A stretch of 64,000 nucleotides of DNA from Maledivibacter halophilus (GTDB lineage Bacteria > Bacillota > Clostridia > Peptostreptococcales > Caminicellaceae), in the NCBI RefSeq assembly GCF_900167445.1, contig NZ_FUZT01000004.1:62001-126000 (forward strand). The letters run 5' to 3'. Below the pieces are notes generated by a model. The model was given only the letters and a program-made list of their open reading frames with translations, did no database searches and was not told the DNA's origin. This document shows, piece by piece, positions 33,386 through 41,862 of this stretch. The position numbers were made by a program, and so were the translations under genes. Numbering within the stretch: the first letter of the stretch is position 1; every line of letters starts with the position of its first letter.

Positions 33386-34798
33386 ATGATTAATCAAGAA
33401 GTTGTAAACTCGGTAGAAAATAATTATGTTAAAAAAATAATACTTGGGGCAATATCAGTAGCTTTGTATTTTATACTTACAAACATAACTACACCTGCTG
33501 GTTTAAGTATTGAAGGACAAAAATCCATAGCGTTAATGCTGGTAGCCATATTCTGGTGGGTATTTGAAATTATTCCAGTTGGTATATCAACGTTACTATT
33601 TACAATGTTATTAGGTGCTTTGAAAATAATTCCAACTGGACAAGCTATGGGAAATTTCTTTTCTGATACATTAGTATTTATATTATCATCTCTTGTTATA
33701 GGGAAAGTATTTATTGATATAGACTTAGGGAAAAGGATTTCTCTATACTTAAGCACTTTATTTGGTAAAAAATCAAAGATGGTACTGTTAAGCTTTATGC
33801 TTCCTACGAGTATTGTTTCAACTATATTAGTAGATATACCTACAGCTATTATCTTTGGAAGTATAGCTTATGAGATTTTACAACAAAACAATTGTACTCC
33901 AGGAAAGTCAAATTTTGGTAAAGCTATGATGATGGGAATACCGATTGCTGCTGCTTTGGGTGGATTTGGCACACCAGCAGGAAGTGGTATTAATGTATTA
34001 TCAATTAACTTAATGAAACAAGTAGCAGGAGTGGAATTAACATTTGCTCAATGGACTATGATAGGATTTCCAATGGCAATGATTTTGACTATTGTAGCTT
34101 GGTTTGTACTAATAAAACTCTATCCACCTGAATTTGAAGAAGTACAAGGTTTAGATAATGTTAAAGAGGAAAGAAAAAATCTTCCACCATTGAATTCAAA
34201 TCATTATAAATTTATCGTGATTTTTGCTCTTACTGTCATTTGTTGGTTTACTGGTTTTCTACCTGTACCTTTAGCAAGTATTATAGCTTCATCCTTATTT
34301 TTCTTACCAGGAATCAACCTTGTTTCATGGGAAGAAATGAATGCTTCTATACCATGGAGTGTAATGTTGCTTATTGGAGCTTCTCAAAGCTTAGGAATGG
34401 CAATATACGAAACCGGTGGTGCAGAATGGATAGCTAACACATTATTAAGTGATATAGGCTCAACGAGTACAGTTGTACTTCTCTTAATAATTACATCTTT
34501 TGGTATATTTTCGCATTTGATTCTGCCTGTTGCTTCTGCTGTTTTAACTGTATGTATACCTGTTCTTACTATTTTAGCCCAAGCTAATGGAATACCTGTT
34601 AGTATGGTTGTTCTACCTATAGCATTTACTGCTTCATGTGTATTCTTACTACCATTAGACCCAATTCCATTAACTACAATCGAATACGGTTATTGGAAGA
34701 TTTATGAAATGCCAATACCAGGATTCATCATATCCATAGTCTGGATCATAGTTAATGTTATAGCAATACTTGTTGCTAATAGCTTTGGAATAATATAA
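33386..34798 (+). CDS. DASS-family (SLC13-like) anion:sodium symporter
   Basis: 470-residue polytopic membrane protein with about 11-12 helices. GIPIAAALGGFGTPAGSGIN holds an SNT-like loop region of the divalent-anion symporters, and PWSVMLLIGASQSLGMAIYE is the second repeat with similar spacing. The FWWVFEIIPVGISTLL segment is typical of the family. It follows the UbiD-UbiX-LpdD genes by 113 bases and is probably their substrate importer (di- or aromatic carboxylate). A strong terminator ends the locus. Confidence 0.9.
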   Translation: MINQEVVNSVENNYVKKIILGAISVALYFILTNITTPAGLSIEGQKSIALMLVAIFWWVFEIIPVGISTLLFTMLLGALKIIPTGQAMGNFFSDTLVFILSSLVIGKVFIDIDLGKRISLYLSTLFGKKSKMVLLSFMLPTSIVSTILVDIPTAIIFGSIAYEILQQNNCTPGKSNFGKAMMMGIPIAAALGGFGTPAGSGINVLSINLMKQVAGVELTFAQWTMIGFPMAMILTIVAWFVLIKLYPPEFEEVQGLDNVKEERKNLPPLNSNHYKFIVIFALTVICWFTGFLPVPLASIIASSLFFLPGINLVSWEEMNASIPWSVMLLIGASQSLGMAIYETGGAEWIANTLLSDIGSTSTVVLLLIITSFGIFSHLILPVASAVLTVCIPVLTILAQANGIPVSMVVLPIAFTASCVFLLPLDPIPLTTIEYGYWKIYEMPIPGFIISIVWIIVNVIAILVANSFGII

Positions 34799-34818
34799 TT
34801 CATAAACTACCATAAAAG

Positions 34819-34862
34819 GGCTTCTCATAACTGATATAATCTAGTTATGAGAAGCCTATTTT
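34819..34862 (+). terminator. Strong terminator after DASS transporter
   Basis: A perfect 14-bp stem (GGCTTCTCATAACT with AGTTATGAGAAGCC), a 10-base loop and a TATTTT tail. Confidence 0.9.
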
Positions 34863-35066
34863 GCAAAAGAAATAAATCAATTTAATCATAAATCTTTTAT
34901 ATTCAAAATTTCTTGATTTGAAGATTGGGGTTTAGGGTTGAAAGGTTACATTATTAATTCAAGTAACTTTGGAAAGAAGGGTTCTGATTTTTATTGTATA
35001 TAAAGGTAAAGGTATTTTTAGTATGCAATATGATACAAGGGGATGTTTATTTTACTATAAACTCTA

Positions 35067-35717
35067 CTATAGTACTATTTCTAGGTATCCAGTTATCTGA
35101 TGGTCATATTCTTCTAATATCCCATTACTTGGATCATAATATTTTCCATCATAAAAAAGCATTAGATGTCCTTTCGTATTTATAAGAGAACATTTTGGAA
35201 GTTTCTGATCTTTTTTTAGTTTATAAACCATTTTATCCGAATGAGCAATTCCATAGTAATCTAATGTTTCTATTACTTTACTCAAGGATGCCTGCCATTT
35301 TTTTGCTTTCATTAACTTAATTACTTCTTCTAGCTTGACTCCTGCTAGCATTGCGACACATGCTTGTCCACATAATCCATCTTGCGTTTGAATAATCTTG
35401 ATATTATCTATTTTTCTTATGGGATTTTCTAAACTGTATGGACTTTTATTATTGATACGTGTTAAAGCAGCAATCAGTTCAAAAGATATATTGAATTCTT
35501 CTTTTAAATTCAAATTTTTCAATATAGCCATTGTAATAGGTATATAATAGTTTCCATTTCCTTTGGGAACTAGTTTACATTCAAAAGTTGAATCCTCTAT
35601 TGACACTTTTACAGGTATAAGTCCTTTTTGACCACAAACTTCCCATACATTAAAAGGAATGCTTATAAATGTTCTTAATCCTTCTTTTAATAATTTTTCC
35701 CTAAACTTGTATTCCAT
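35067..35717 (-). CDS. DUF1905 domain fused to C39-like cysteine peptidase domain
   Basis: 216 residues, no signal peptide. Residues 1-90 fit DUF1905 (FISIPFNVWEVCGQKGLIPV, then KGNGNYYIPITMAILKNLNL), a small beta-barrel. Residues 105-216 look like a papain-type C39-like domain: QTQDGLCGQACVAMLAGVKL (candidate Cys), KGHLMLFYDGKYYDPSNGIL (candidate His and Asp). GGGAGGTAT precedes the ATG. No transporter or bacteriocin gene is adjacent. The combination is unusual; peptidase activity is inferred only from residue pattern. Confidence 0.75.
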   Translation of the reverse strand: MEYKFREKLLKEGLRTFISIPFNVWEVCGQKGLIPVKVSIEDSTFECKLVPKGNGNYYIPITMAILKNLNLKEEFNISFELIAALTRINNKSPYSLENPIRKIDNIKIIQTQDGLCGQACVAMLAGVKLEEVIKLMKAKKWQASLSKVIETLDYYGIAHSDKMVYKLKKDQKLPKCSLINTKGHLMLFYDGKYYDPSNGILEEYDHQITGYLEIVL

Positions 35718-36215
35718 TATATACCTCCCGCTATTTAGTAATTAGCCTAATTTCTATCCATTATTCTTTTAATTGTATAAGTAAATTAACTTTAAAGATA
35801 TTCTTGCTAATTTTTAATATTTTATCAAGATAAAGAATTGAAATAAACCCATGAGACAACTCCTTGAAAGTAATATATTACCATTATAGCATAGATATTG
35901 TAGGTATTATAAAATATAATACTTAGAATGTTAGTAAAGTATTGAAGAATGAACAAAGTTCTAAATAATATATGAAAACAAAAAAAGTGCCTTTAGTAAG
36001 GCACTATTGAGATTAAATAATATAACATTGCGGTAATTCCAACAATTAGAAAACGCAATGAATGGTATTTCTTATAAATAATAATTCATCCTTTCATATG
36101 CAACACGAAGTATTAAGTATAACACGGATAACAAATATTAGCAAGTGATATTTGTATGTAAATATAAAGAAATTTTAGAATTAACTAGAATTTTAACGAG
36201 GTTAAACAAAATGTC
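35718..36215. other. Gap holding a minus-strand terminator
   Basis: 498 bases between two minus-strand genes. Apart from the terminator at 35986-36005, no gene, repeat or clear promoter is visible. Confidence 0.4.
35986..36005 (-). terminator. Terminator (minus strand)
   Basis: AGTGCCTT and AAGGCACT around a 4-base loop, with a T-run on the minus strand at 35980-35985. It would end transcription of the small membrane gene to its right. Confidence 0.75.
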
Positions 36216-36479
36216 TTAAGGTTTATTTGAGATTAAAAAACATTTTAAAGTATAAACAAAAACATAAAGAGTTATAGGTATTTGTAACCACATAAAAAGA
36301 AAACATTGGTTTGTTTCTCGTGGAAAGCTAGTTCCCTGTTTAACTAGAATTTTATATTGTTCAACACTTGGGTTAATAAATGGTAGTACAATGCCTGAAT
36401 AAAATAGCAACCAATATAAAAAAAGATCAATTATTAGAATAATAAATATTATCTTGTGTTTTTTTAAAATATTAAACAT
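36216..36479 (-). CDS. Small two-helix membrane protein
   Basis: 87 residues with two membrane helices (IIFIILIIDLFLYWLLFY near residues 10-27 and FMWLQIPITLYVFVYTLKCF near 60-82) and a polar outer loop. AGGTGATA lies before the ATG. I recognise no family. It is a monocistronic gene with a terminator about 200 bases downstream. Confidence 0.6.
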   Translation of the reverse strand: MFNILKKHKIIFIILIIDLFLYWLLFYSGIVLPFINPSVEQYKILVKQGTSFPRETNQCFLFMWLQIPITLYVFVYTLKCFLISNKP

Positions 36480-36715
36480 ATATTATCACCTATATATGAA
36501 AATTTGATTGATAATTATAATTATACTGTAATATCAAAGGAAAATAAACAAGCAATTAAAACTATATAAGAATCACTAAAATAGGATTCTGCATAGGCAA
36601 GAATCATTATAATTAAGATATTATATTATCTGAAATACTTTGATCATTTCTAATTTTTTAAATAATAGTAATAGTGTTTCCATATAAAATCCTCCTTATA
36701 TTACTAACACAGCTT

Positions 36716-37120
36716 TATTATAATCAGGCATTAAAAGATAACTCACAAGCAGCATTTGAAGATGAAATGTATCTTGACCATCCAACTGCAAAGAGTAGAA
36801 AGATAAAAAGCCTATATATAATTCCACTTACAGTTTGAGGAAAGGTGATAGCTATTGGTTAATGGAAAACTGCAGTATAAACAAAATTGATGAGTAGCAA
36901 GTAGTAATTCTTTCTGATCAAATAGCCAATATAATAAACAGTGGACTTTATACTTATTTAGATCCACTTATGCAAATACCTAAAAAGGATTTTTAAATAG
37001 AGTATGTAGAAGACAACTTAAAAGCTAAAAGATATCCCATCATAGAGGATTTACTCATTTAGCAGCTGGAGTATTAATATTCTATATAACAGTTTACCTT
37101 TTTATATGGGTTAACATCAT
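36716..37120 (+). pseudogene. Decayed membrane-protein gene remnant
   Basis: Stop-interrupted coding traces in the plus frames: NSQAAFEDEMYLDHPTAKSR, then LYTYLDPLMQIPKKDF, EYVEDNLKAKRYPIIEDLL, and after a frame change LAAGVLIFYITVYLFIWVNI, a membrane helix. The codon use and peptide character look genuine, but several stops and at least one frameshift break it. The family is not recognised. The flanking 36480-36715 shows nothing. Confidence 0.45.
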
Positions 37121-37126
37121 GACATA

Positions 37127-37257
37127 TTTAGTAATATATTCCAAATCATGATATAATATAAAAATAGTATTCCGTATATAGGAGAGTATTACCGACATAG
37201 GTGTAGAGTCAGTAATCTCTAAGTTAGCAGATACTAAATAGAAATGGGGGAAGTGAA
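37127..37257 (+). promoter_or_regulatory. Shared promoter and folded 5' leader, copy 2
   Basis: Second copy of the leader at 22032-22205. The TATAAT box is at 37152-37157. The RNA can fold AGAG-T-ATTAC-C-GAC against GTC-A-GTAAT-CTCT with an 11-base loop. It ends just before the methyltransferase ribosome-binding site (GGGGGAAGTG). Confidence 0.6.
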
Positions 37258-37926
37258 ATGATAAACAGTTATGATGAAACAATAAAATATTGGGATAATG
37301 TTTTTGGACAATCCCCAGAATATAATCCTACTCAAATGATAAACGTGCAAGAGATTGAAAATGGAATTAGTTGGCTTGTAAAAAATAGTAAATCTACAAT
37401 AGATTTTGGTTGTGGGAATGGTAGAGCGTTGTGTCGTTGTTTAGATAAAGGAATGGAATATGTCTATGGAATAGATATATGTAATAATGCAATTGAAGTA
37501 GCAAACAGAGTTATAAAGAAATTCAATTACAAAAGTAAAGCTGATGTAATTTGTGGAGGAATAGAGAAGTTGAATCAAATTAATGATAATAGCTATGAAA
37601 GTGCTATTTTGTTCAATATATTAGATAACTTAACACCAGAAGATTCCATTGAACTAACTAAGAATATACATAGGATAGTTAAATCTAATGGCAAGATTTT
37701 ATTAAAACTAAATCCATATATTACTAAACAACAAAGAAAAGAGTATAAGTTTAAAGAAATTTCTCATGAATTTTATAAAGAGGATTCTGGATTATATCTA
37801 TGGAATCTAACCAATGAAATGGTAGAGAATAATATTAATCCGTTTTTCATTATTGAAAAATATGAAACGATTGAGTATAAACAATATAACATGGCTAATC
37901 GTATGTACTATTTAAGGAATAGGTAG
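37258..37926 (+). CDS. Class I SAM-dependent methyltransferase
   Basis: 222 residues with a Rossmann methyltransferase fold. STIDFGCGNGRALCRCL is motif I, YGIDICNNAIEVANR the acidic post-I ribose contact, and ESAILFNILDNLTPEDS the motif IV area. The N-terminus IKYWDNVFGQSP is typical of small-molecule methyltransferases. ATG 37258 follows GGGGGAAGTG. Substrate unknown. It is a lone gene whose leader matches that of the HAD gene at 22 kb. Confidence 0.88.
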   Translation: MINSYDETIKYWDNVFGQSPEYNPTQMINVQEIENGISWLVKNSKSTIDFGCGNGRALCRCLDKGMEYVYGIDICNNAIEVANRVIKKFNYKSKADVICGGIEKLNQINDNSYESAILFNILDNLTPEDSIELTKNIHRIVKSNGKILLKLNPYITKQQRKEYKFKEISHEFYKEDSGLYLWNLTNEMVENNINPFFIIEKYETIEYKQYNMANRMYYLRNR

Positions 37927-38283
37927 AACTTATCATGTCTGCTAACAAAGATTTAGCGCTATGGTGTACGGGAGCACGGATTTTGAGAAGTTCAGGTACA
38001 CAATATAAAAAGAAATTCATATATTTAATTATTATATTTATTTCACTAGGATTGAATGTTTTTTTATAAGGCATTATGCAAGTATAGGAAAAATTAAAGT
38101 AAAAGTAATAGAAAATCAAAATGGAAATGAATATGTAGGCAATAGGGATATTGTAATATCATAATGTTACAAAATTTGGACAACCACTTTTTTAGTTTAT
38201 GAAATATAATAGCCAAACTTCTAGGAAGTGCTATAATATGTATTAGAGTATGAGAGAGAATACTGGAATTGGAGGATTAGGTC
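37927..38283. other. Gap with hairpin and a broken C-terminal coding trace
   Basis: 357 bases. GTGTAC (37964-37969) and GTACAC (37996-38001) bracket a less AT-rich patch containing GGGAGCA, which recalls the island after the HAD gene. Near 38074-38163 a frame reads YASIGKIKVKVIENQNGNEY to a stop, possibly the tail of a lost gene. Confidence 0.35.
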
Positions 38284-39129
38284 TTGAAGAAAGAAGCAGA
38301 AGATAAATATTATAAAATTGGAAAGATATCTAAGATTTGCAATATACCTGTCAGAACGTTACATCACTATGATAATATTGATTTATTAAAACCAGCAAAG
38401 GTTGACTCCATTAATAATTATCGATACTACTCTCATGATCAATTACTAGAGATAAATACAATTAAATATTTTAAGGAAGCTGGCTTCTCACTTAATCAGA
38501 TTAAAAAGCTTCTAGAAAGAAATGATTTGGAATATAGCCGACAGATGATTAAATGTAAAAGTGAAGAAATTGAAACAAATATTTTGAAGCTCACATCATT
38601 AAAGAATAAGCTAAACGTATATCTTGAAAAAATGATTAGTAATGGTCAAAATTTTACTAACTCTATTGATATTTGTGTGAAAGATATTCCTATTTCATAT
38701 GTTGCATATTCAAGATATATTGGGCCTTGCAGGCAAGATGAATTTTATTTAAGATTTACCAAGTTAACAAATGTAGTGGAAAAGAATAACCTTCGAATGA
38801 TTGGCACAATGATGGCTATTTATTATGATGATTATAGAAATTTTGATTATTTACAATCAGATATAGAAGTGTGTGTTAAGGTTGATGAGAATAGAGAATA
38901 TGATAATACTGTAAGAAAATTTGGGGGCTTTCTTGGAGTAGTGGCCTATCATTATGGAAGTTATAGTACAATGAATCAAACATATAGGAAAATGCTAGAT
39001 TGGTTAGATAAAAATGAGTTAGCTTTTCTAGGGGGAGCTGTTGAAAATTATATAATAGATGCTATAACTACTAGCTGTGAAGATGATTACATAACGGAAA
39101 TAATATTACCAGTAAAAAATATAAATTAA
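38284..39129 (+). CDS. MerR-family regulator with GyrI-like effector domain
   Basis: 281 residues. Residues 8-75 are a MerR HTH (YKIGKISKICNIPVRTLHHY). A dimerisation coiled coil spans about 80-120, and residues 130-281 are a GyrI-like small-molecule-binding domain (AYSRYIGPCRQDEFYLRFTK), as in BmrR/TipA-like drug sensors. TTG 38284 follows GGAGGATT. The next gene encodes a membrane-anchored GyrI-like protein behind a promoter with MerR-type geometry, so it is the probable target. Confidence 0.9.
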   Translation: MKKEAEDKYYKIGKISKICNIPVRTLHHYDNIDLLKPAKVDSINNYRYYSHDQLLEINTIKYFKEAGFSLNQIKKLLERNDLEYSRQMIKCKSEEIETNILKLTSLKNKLNVYLEKMISNGQNFTNSIDICVKDIPISYVAYSRYIGPCRQDEFYLRFTKLTNVVEKNNLRMIGTMMAIYYDDYRNFDYLQSDIEVCVKVDENREYDNTVRKFGGFLGVVAYHYGSYSTMNQTYRKMLDWLDKNELAFLGGAVENYIIDAITTSCEDDYITEIILPVKNIN

Positions 39130-39133
39130 TTTC

Positions 39134-39164
39134 TTGACCCTACAGTAACTGTAGACCTTATAAT
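39134..39164 (+). promoter_or_regulatory. MerR-type promoter with 19-bp spacer and operator dyad
   Basis: TTGACC (39134-39139), exactly 19 bases, then TATAAT (39159-39164). Inside the spacer lies the perfect dyad CTACAGT-A-ACTGTAG (39140-39154). The over-long spacer with a centred palindrome is the classic MerR-activated arrangement. Confidence 0.85.
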
Positions 39165-39197
39165 TTTGGTATAAAATATTTTAAGGGGGTAATATGA

Positions 39198-39755
39198 ATG
39201 CCGGTAGTAAAAATTATTTTAATAGCACTTTTAGTAATTATCGTGGGAATAATATTATTTCTAAATTATGTTGGATTCTTTTCTAAAATTGTTATTGAGG
39301 AAAAAAAAATGGGACCTTATGTTTTAGTTTACGAAGAACATAAAGGAGACTATAAGGGAACACGAAAGATACAAGACAATATTTATGATTCACTTTTAAA
39401 TAAATATGGTATTGAAACTTTTAAAGGATTTGGAGTGTATTATGATGACCCTAAAAAAGTTTCTAAGGAAGAATTAAGAAGTATAGCTGGCTGTATTTTG
39501 GAGGAATCAGATTATAACAGTATTAAAAAGCTGAAAGAGAGTAATTTTAAAGTTACAGAAATACCAAAACAAAACTCTATAGCTGTAGAATTTCCGTTTA
39601 AAAATGCATTTTCAGTTTTTATTGGGATTATGAAGGTTTATCCAGAGATTAATAAATTTGTTGAAAAGAATGGGTTAAATCAGAAGGAAATAATGGAAGT
39701 TTATGATGTTCCCGCTAAAAAAATTATTTATATAATGAACAATAGTAAAATCTAA
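39198..39755 (+). CDS. Membrane-anchored GyrI-like domain protein
   Basis: 185 residues. One N-terminal membrane helix (VVKIILIALLVIIVGIILFL) is followed by a GyrI-like domain (MGPYVLVYEEHKGDYKGTRK, later FKGFGVYYDDPKKVS). ATG 39198 is 8 bases after AAGGGGG; an out-of-frame ATG at 39194 is ignored. Its soluble domain is of the same superfamily as the effector domain of the upstream MerR regulator. A membrane-bound ligand-binding or drug-sequestering role is inferred. Confidence 0.75.
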   Translation: MPVVKIILIALLVIIVGIILFLNYVGFFSKIVIEEKKMGPYVLVYEEHKGDYKGTRKIQDNIYDSLLNKYGIETFKGFGVYYDDPKKVSKEELRSIAGCILEESDYNSIKKLKESNFKVTEIPKQNSIAVEFPFKNAFSVFIGIMKVYPEINKFVEKNGLNQKEIMEVYDVPAKKIIYIMNNSKI

Positions 39756-39772
39756 ACAATAATAAAAAAAGG

Positions 39773-39820
39773 CCGTTGAACATAGTGCTATAAACTATAC
39801 CATAAATAACGACGGTTTTT
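39773..39820 (+). terminator. Terminator after GyrI-like gene
   Basis: CCGTTG pairs with CGACGG (one G-U) across a structured loop, with A-run before and TTTTT after. Confidence 0.6.
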
Positions 39821-39864
39821 AAAAAAGAGTTTTTAAGTTAAAGTATATAAAAGGAGAAGGTAAA

Positions 39865-41037
39865 ATGTTTAAAAAGATTATAGTAGTTGTAACACTATTA
39901 TTTTGTCTATCAACGATATTTAACGTAGCATTTAGTATAGATAAGAAAACAACTACTAAAAAAGAGTTAGATTCAAATATTTTATTTGAAACAAGCGAAG
40001 GGATAGAATATACTATTAGTACAAACGAAATGATTGATACATATATTATAGCTAGTGCATTATATATGGATTTTAACAGTGAGATATTAATGCCAAATAC
40101 TGAAGACTATGCAATATACAAAAGAGCTAAGGAATTTTTCAGTCCATATGCAAATCATAGCTTTCTAAAAGATTTTAATAAATATGTCTACAATGGGGAC
40201 ATAAATGGAGATGCTATCGGGGTTCTATTAAGCTATAGTTCAACACCATCTCTTGATAAAATATGTGAGGTTGATGCTAAGTATAGAAACTATGTTTTTA
40301 AGGATGATGAAGAAATAGATTCCTTTATAAAAGGACTTAAATCATTTTATAAATATACCAATGCTAAAGAATTCTTTGATAATAATAAGGGTTTAATAAA
40401 TAGTATAAAAAGTTATGTTAAATACAACATTAAGGATAGTAGATTAATTGAGCTTATCAAAAGAACAGAAGAATATGTAAATACTAAGAATAAATATTTT
40501 GGTGACTTACCTATAGAGTATGAAACTGTTTTAACCGTATTTAGGCCCTCTATGGCAAGTTTTTATTCTTATAAAACTCATAGCACAAATAAAATAGTAA
40601 CCTTTCAGTCTCCAAATGATTTTACCTGTGACCCTTATAAATTAGATATTAATTACATGGTTGAAAATGTTATTCATGAATATCTACATTCGTACATAAA
40701 TACTCCTATATATCATATTGCAACTAGTAAATGTACAGATACAAACAAATATTATACAAGGTTAACTGAGAATACTTTATATAGGAATATGCCATTATAC
40801 AGACAGGTAGATGAATATATAGTTAGGGCTATTGAAGGGAGAATATATACTCAAGTATTTGGGAAAGAATATACATTTAATCGACTACTTAATAAAGAAA
40901 TTAGATTTGGAGGATTTGAACGGTTAGATGAAATTTATAACTATCTATCCAATTACGAGATAGATAGAAATAAGTTTCCTACCATCGATGATTTTTTACC
41001 AGGATTAGTCGAAAAGTTAACTAGAAGATTAGACTAA
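39865..41037 (+). CDS. Secreted HExxH protein, DUF4932-like putative metalloprotease
   Basis: 390 residues. Residues 1-24 are a signal peptide (KKIIVVVTLLFCLSTIFNVAF). The centre has VENVIHEYLHSYIN, an HExxH zinc site (HEYLH), and VDEYIVRAIEGRIYTQVFG downstream provides a possible third ligand Glu. The layout resembles DUF4932-type secreted proteins. AAAGGAGAAGG precedes the ATG. It is a lone gene; a surface or secreted peptidase is inferred, substrate unknown. Confidence 0.7.
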   Translation: MFKKIIVVVTLLFCLSTIFNVAFSIDKKTTTKKELDSNILFETSEGIEYTISTNEMIDTYIIASALYMDFNSEILMPNTEDYAIYKRAKEFFSPYANHSFLKDFNKYVYNGDINGDAIGVLLSYSSTPSLDKICEVDAKYRNYVFKDDEEIDSFIKGLKSFYKYTNAKEFFDNNKGLINSIKSYVKYNIKDSRLIELIKRTEEYVNTKNKYFGDLPIEYETVLTVFRPSMASFYSYKTHSTNKIVTFQSPNDFTCDPYKLDINYMVENVIHEYLHSYINTPIYHIATSKCTDTNKYYTRLTENTLYRNMPLYRQVDEYIVRAIEGRIYTQVFGKEYTFNRLLNKEIRFGGFERLDEIYNYLSNYEIDRNKFPTIDDFLPGLVEKLTRRLD

Positions 41038-41113
41038 AAATTACACCTTATTAGATGAAATTCGATTTGCTAATATTACTATTGAATATTCAAAAAAGAA
41101 AGGATAGATTATT

Positions 41114-41521
41114 ATGAGATATAAGGGTTCATGTCTTTGTGGTGAAATAAATTTTGAAATAGAAGGAGAATTTGAAAATTTCTTTCTTTGCCATTGTGAG
41201 CGATGTCGTAAAGATACTGGTTCAGCTCATGGTGCAAATCTATTTTCGCATACAGCAAAGTTGAGATGGCTGTCTGGTGAAAATAAGATAAGAACTTTTA
41301 ATTTTAAATCTAGTGGGCATATAAAAAGTTTTTGTACAAATTGTGGATCGGCATTACCGAATTTGCAGATGGATGGGAAATTATTAGTTGTTCCTGCTGG
41401 AAGCCTTGATTGTGAAGTTAACATTAAACCACAAGGACATATTTATATGGCAAGCAAAGCAAACTGGGATGACGAATTAGAAAATGTTCCAAAATTTGAA
41501 AAACTTCCTTTAGAAGAATAG
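41114..41521 (+). CDS. GFA-family (CENP-V/GFA) zinc-binding protein
   Basis: 135 residues with the GFA zinc pattern: CLCGEINFEIEGEF, then LCHCERCRKDTGSAHGANLF, and FCTNCGSALPN. The fold binds two zinc ions. The family was named after glutathione-dependent formaldehyde activation, but most members have unknown substrates. AAAGGATAG lies upstream. No thiol or formaldehyde genes are near. Confidence 0.88.
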   Translation: MRYKGSCLCGEINFEIEGEFENFFLCHCERCRKDTGSAHGANLFSHTAKLRWLSGENKIRTFNFKSSGHIKSFCTNCGSALPNLQMDGKLLVVPAGSLDCEVNIKPQGHIYMASKANWDDELENVPKFEKLPLEE

Positions 41522-41622
41522 AATGTGATTGCGAATATATTGATAATAAGCAATAGCAAAAGCAAAAAAAATTCGTCTAACAATACAGACATCAACGAAA
41601 AAAAAATAAACAACACTTAACC

Positions 41623-41653
41623 GGAAAATCATCAAAAAGATTTTCCATTTTTT
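41623..41653 (+). terminator. Terminator left of repeat copy 2
   Basis: A perfect 8-bp stem (GGAAAATC with GATTTTCC), an 8-base loop and ATTTTTTA. It lies within the 583-base gap 41522-42104, together with repeat copy 2. Confidence 0.75.
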
Positions 41654-41673
41654 ATTATTATAGGACAAATAAC

Positions 41674-41769
41674 TCACATCATATATATAAACTGTAATCC
41701 ATTATCGCCTTCTCCACCTGATTCACATTTAATAATCCTTGCTAATAATTCTCTATCTGAGTAAGCCAT
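41674..41769 (-). pseudogene. Second 5' fragment of the SleB/CwlJ-like hydrolase gene
   Basis: Same MAYSDRELLARIIKCESGGE start and RBS as at 21 kb, on the minus strand, with Ala-to-Ser at residue 17. It breaks after GDNGLQ (codon 26) into five unrelated residues and a stop. It is therefore truncated at nearly the same codon as copy 1, though joined to different sequence. Confidence 0.7.
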
Positions 41770-41862
41770 TTCTTTCATCTCCTTAAAGACATAAATCACT
41801 GACAAAACTTACAATATTATTTTATGCATAAAATTTATAAAGGTTCATAGAAATTCATACAA
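41693..41862. repeat. 170-bp direct repeat, copy 2
   Basis: Same orientation as 20997-21166. Beyond the right edge the two loci are unrelated. On the left, similarity resumes directly (41596-41691), whereas copy 1 has about 180 extra bases holding the 42-residue gene. Confidence 0.9.

Noticed and set aside
34994..35185. 63-codon plus-strand frame
   Set aside because: Overlaps the better supported minus-strand DUF1905 fusion gene and has no RBS.
37258..37926. rRNA or antibiotic-resistance methyltransferase
   Set aside because: Only general class I SAM motifs are visible; nothing identifies an rRNA target.
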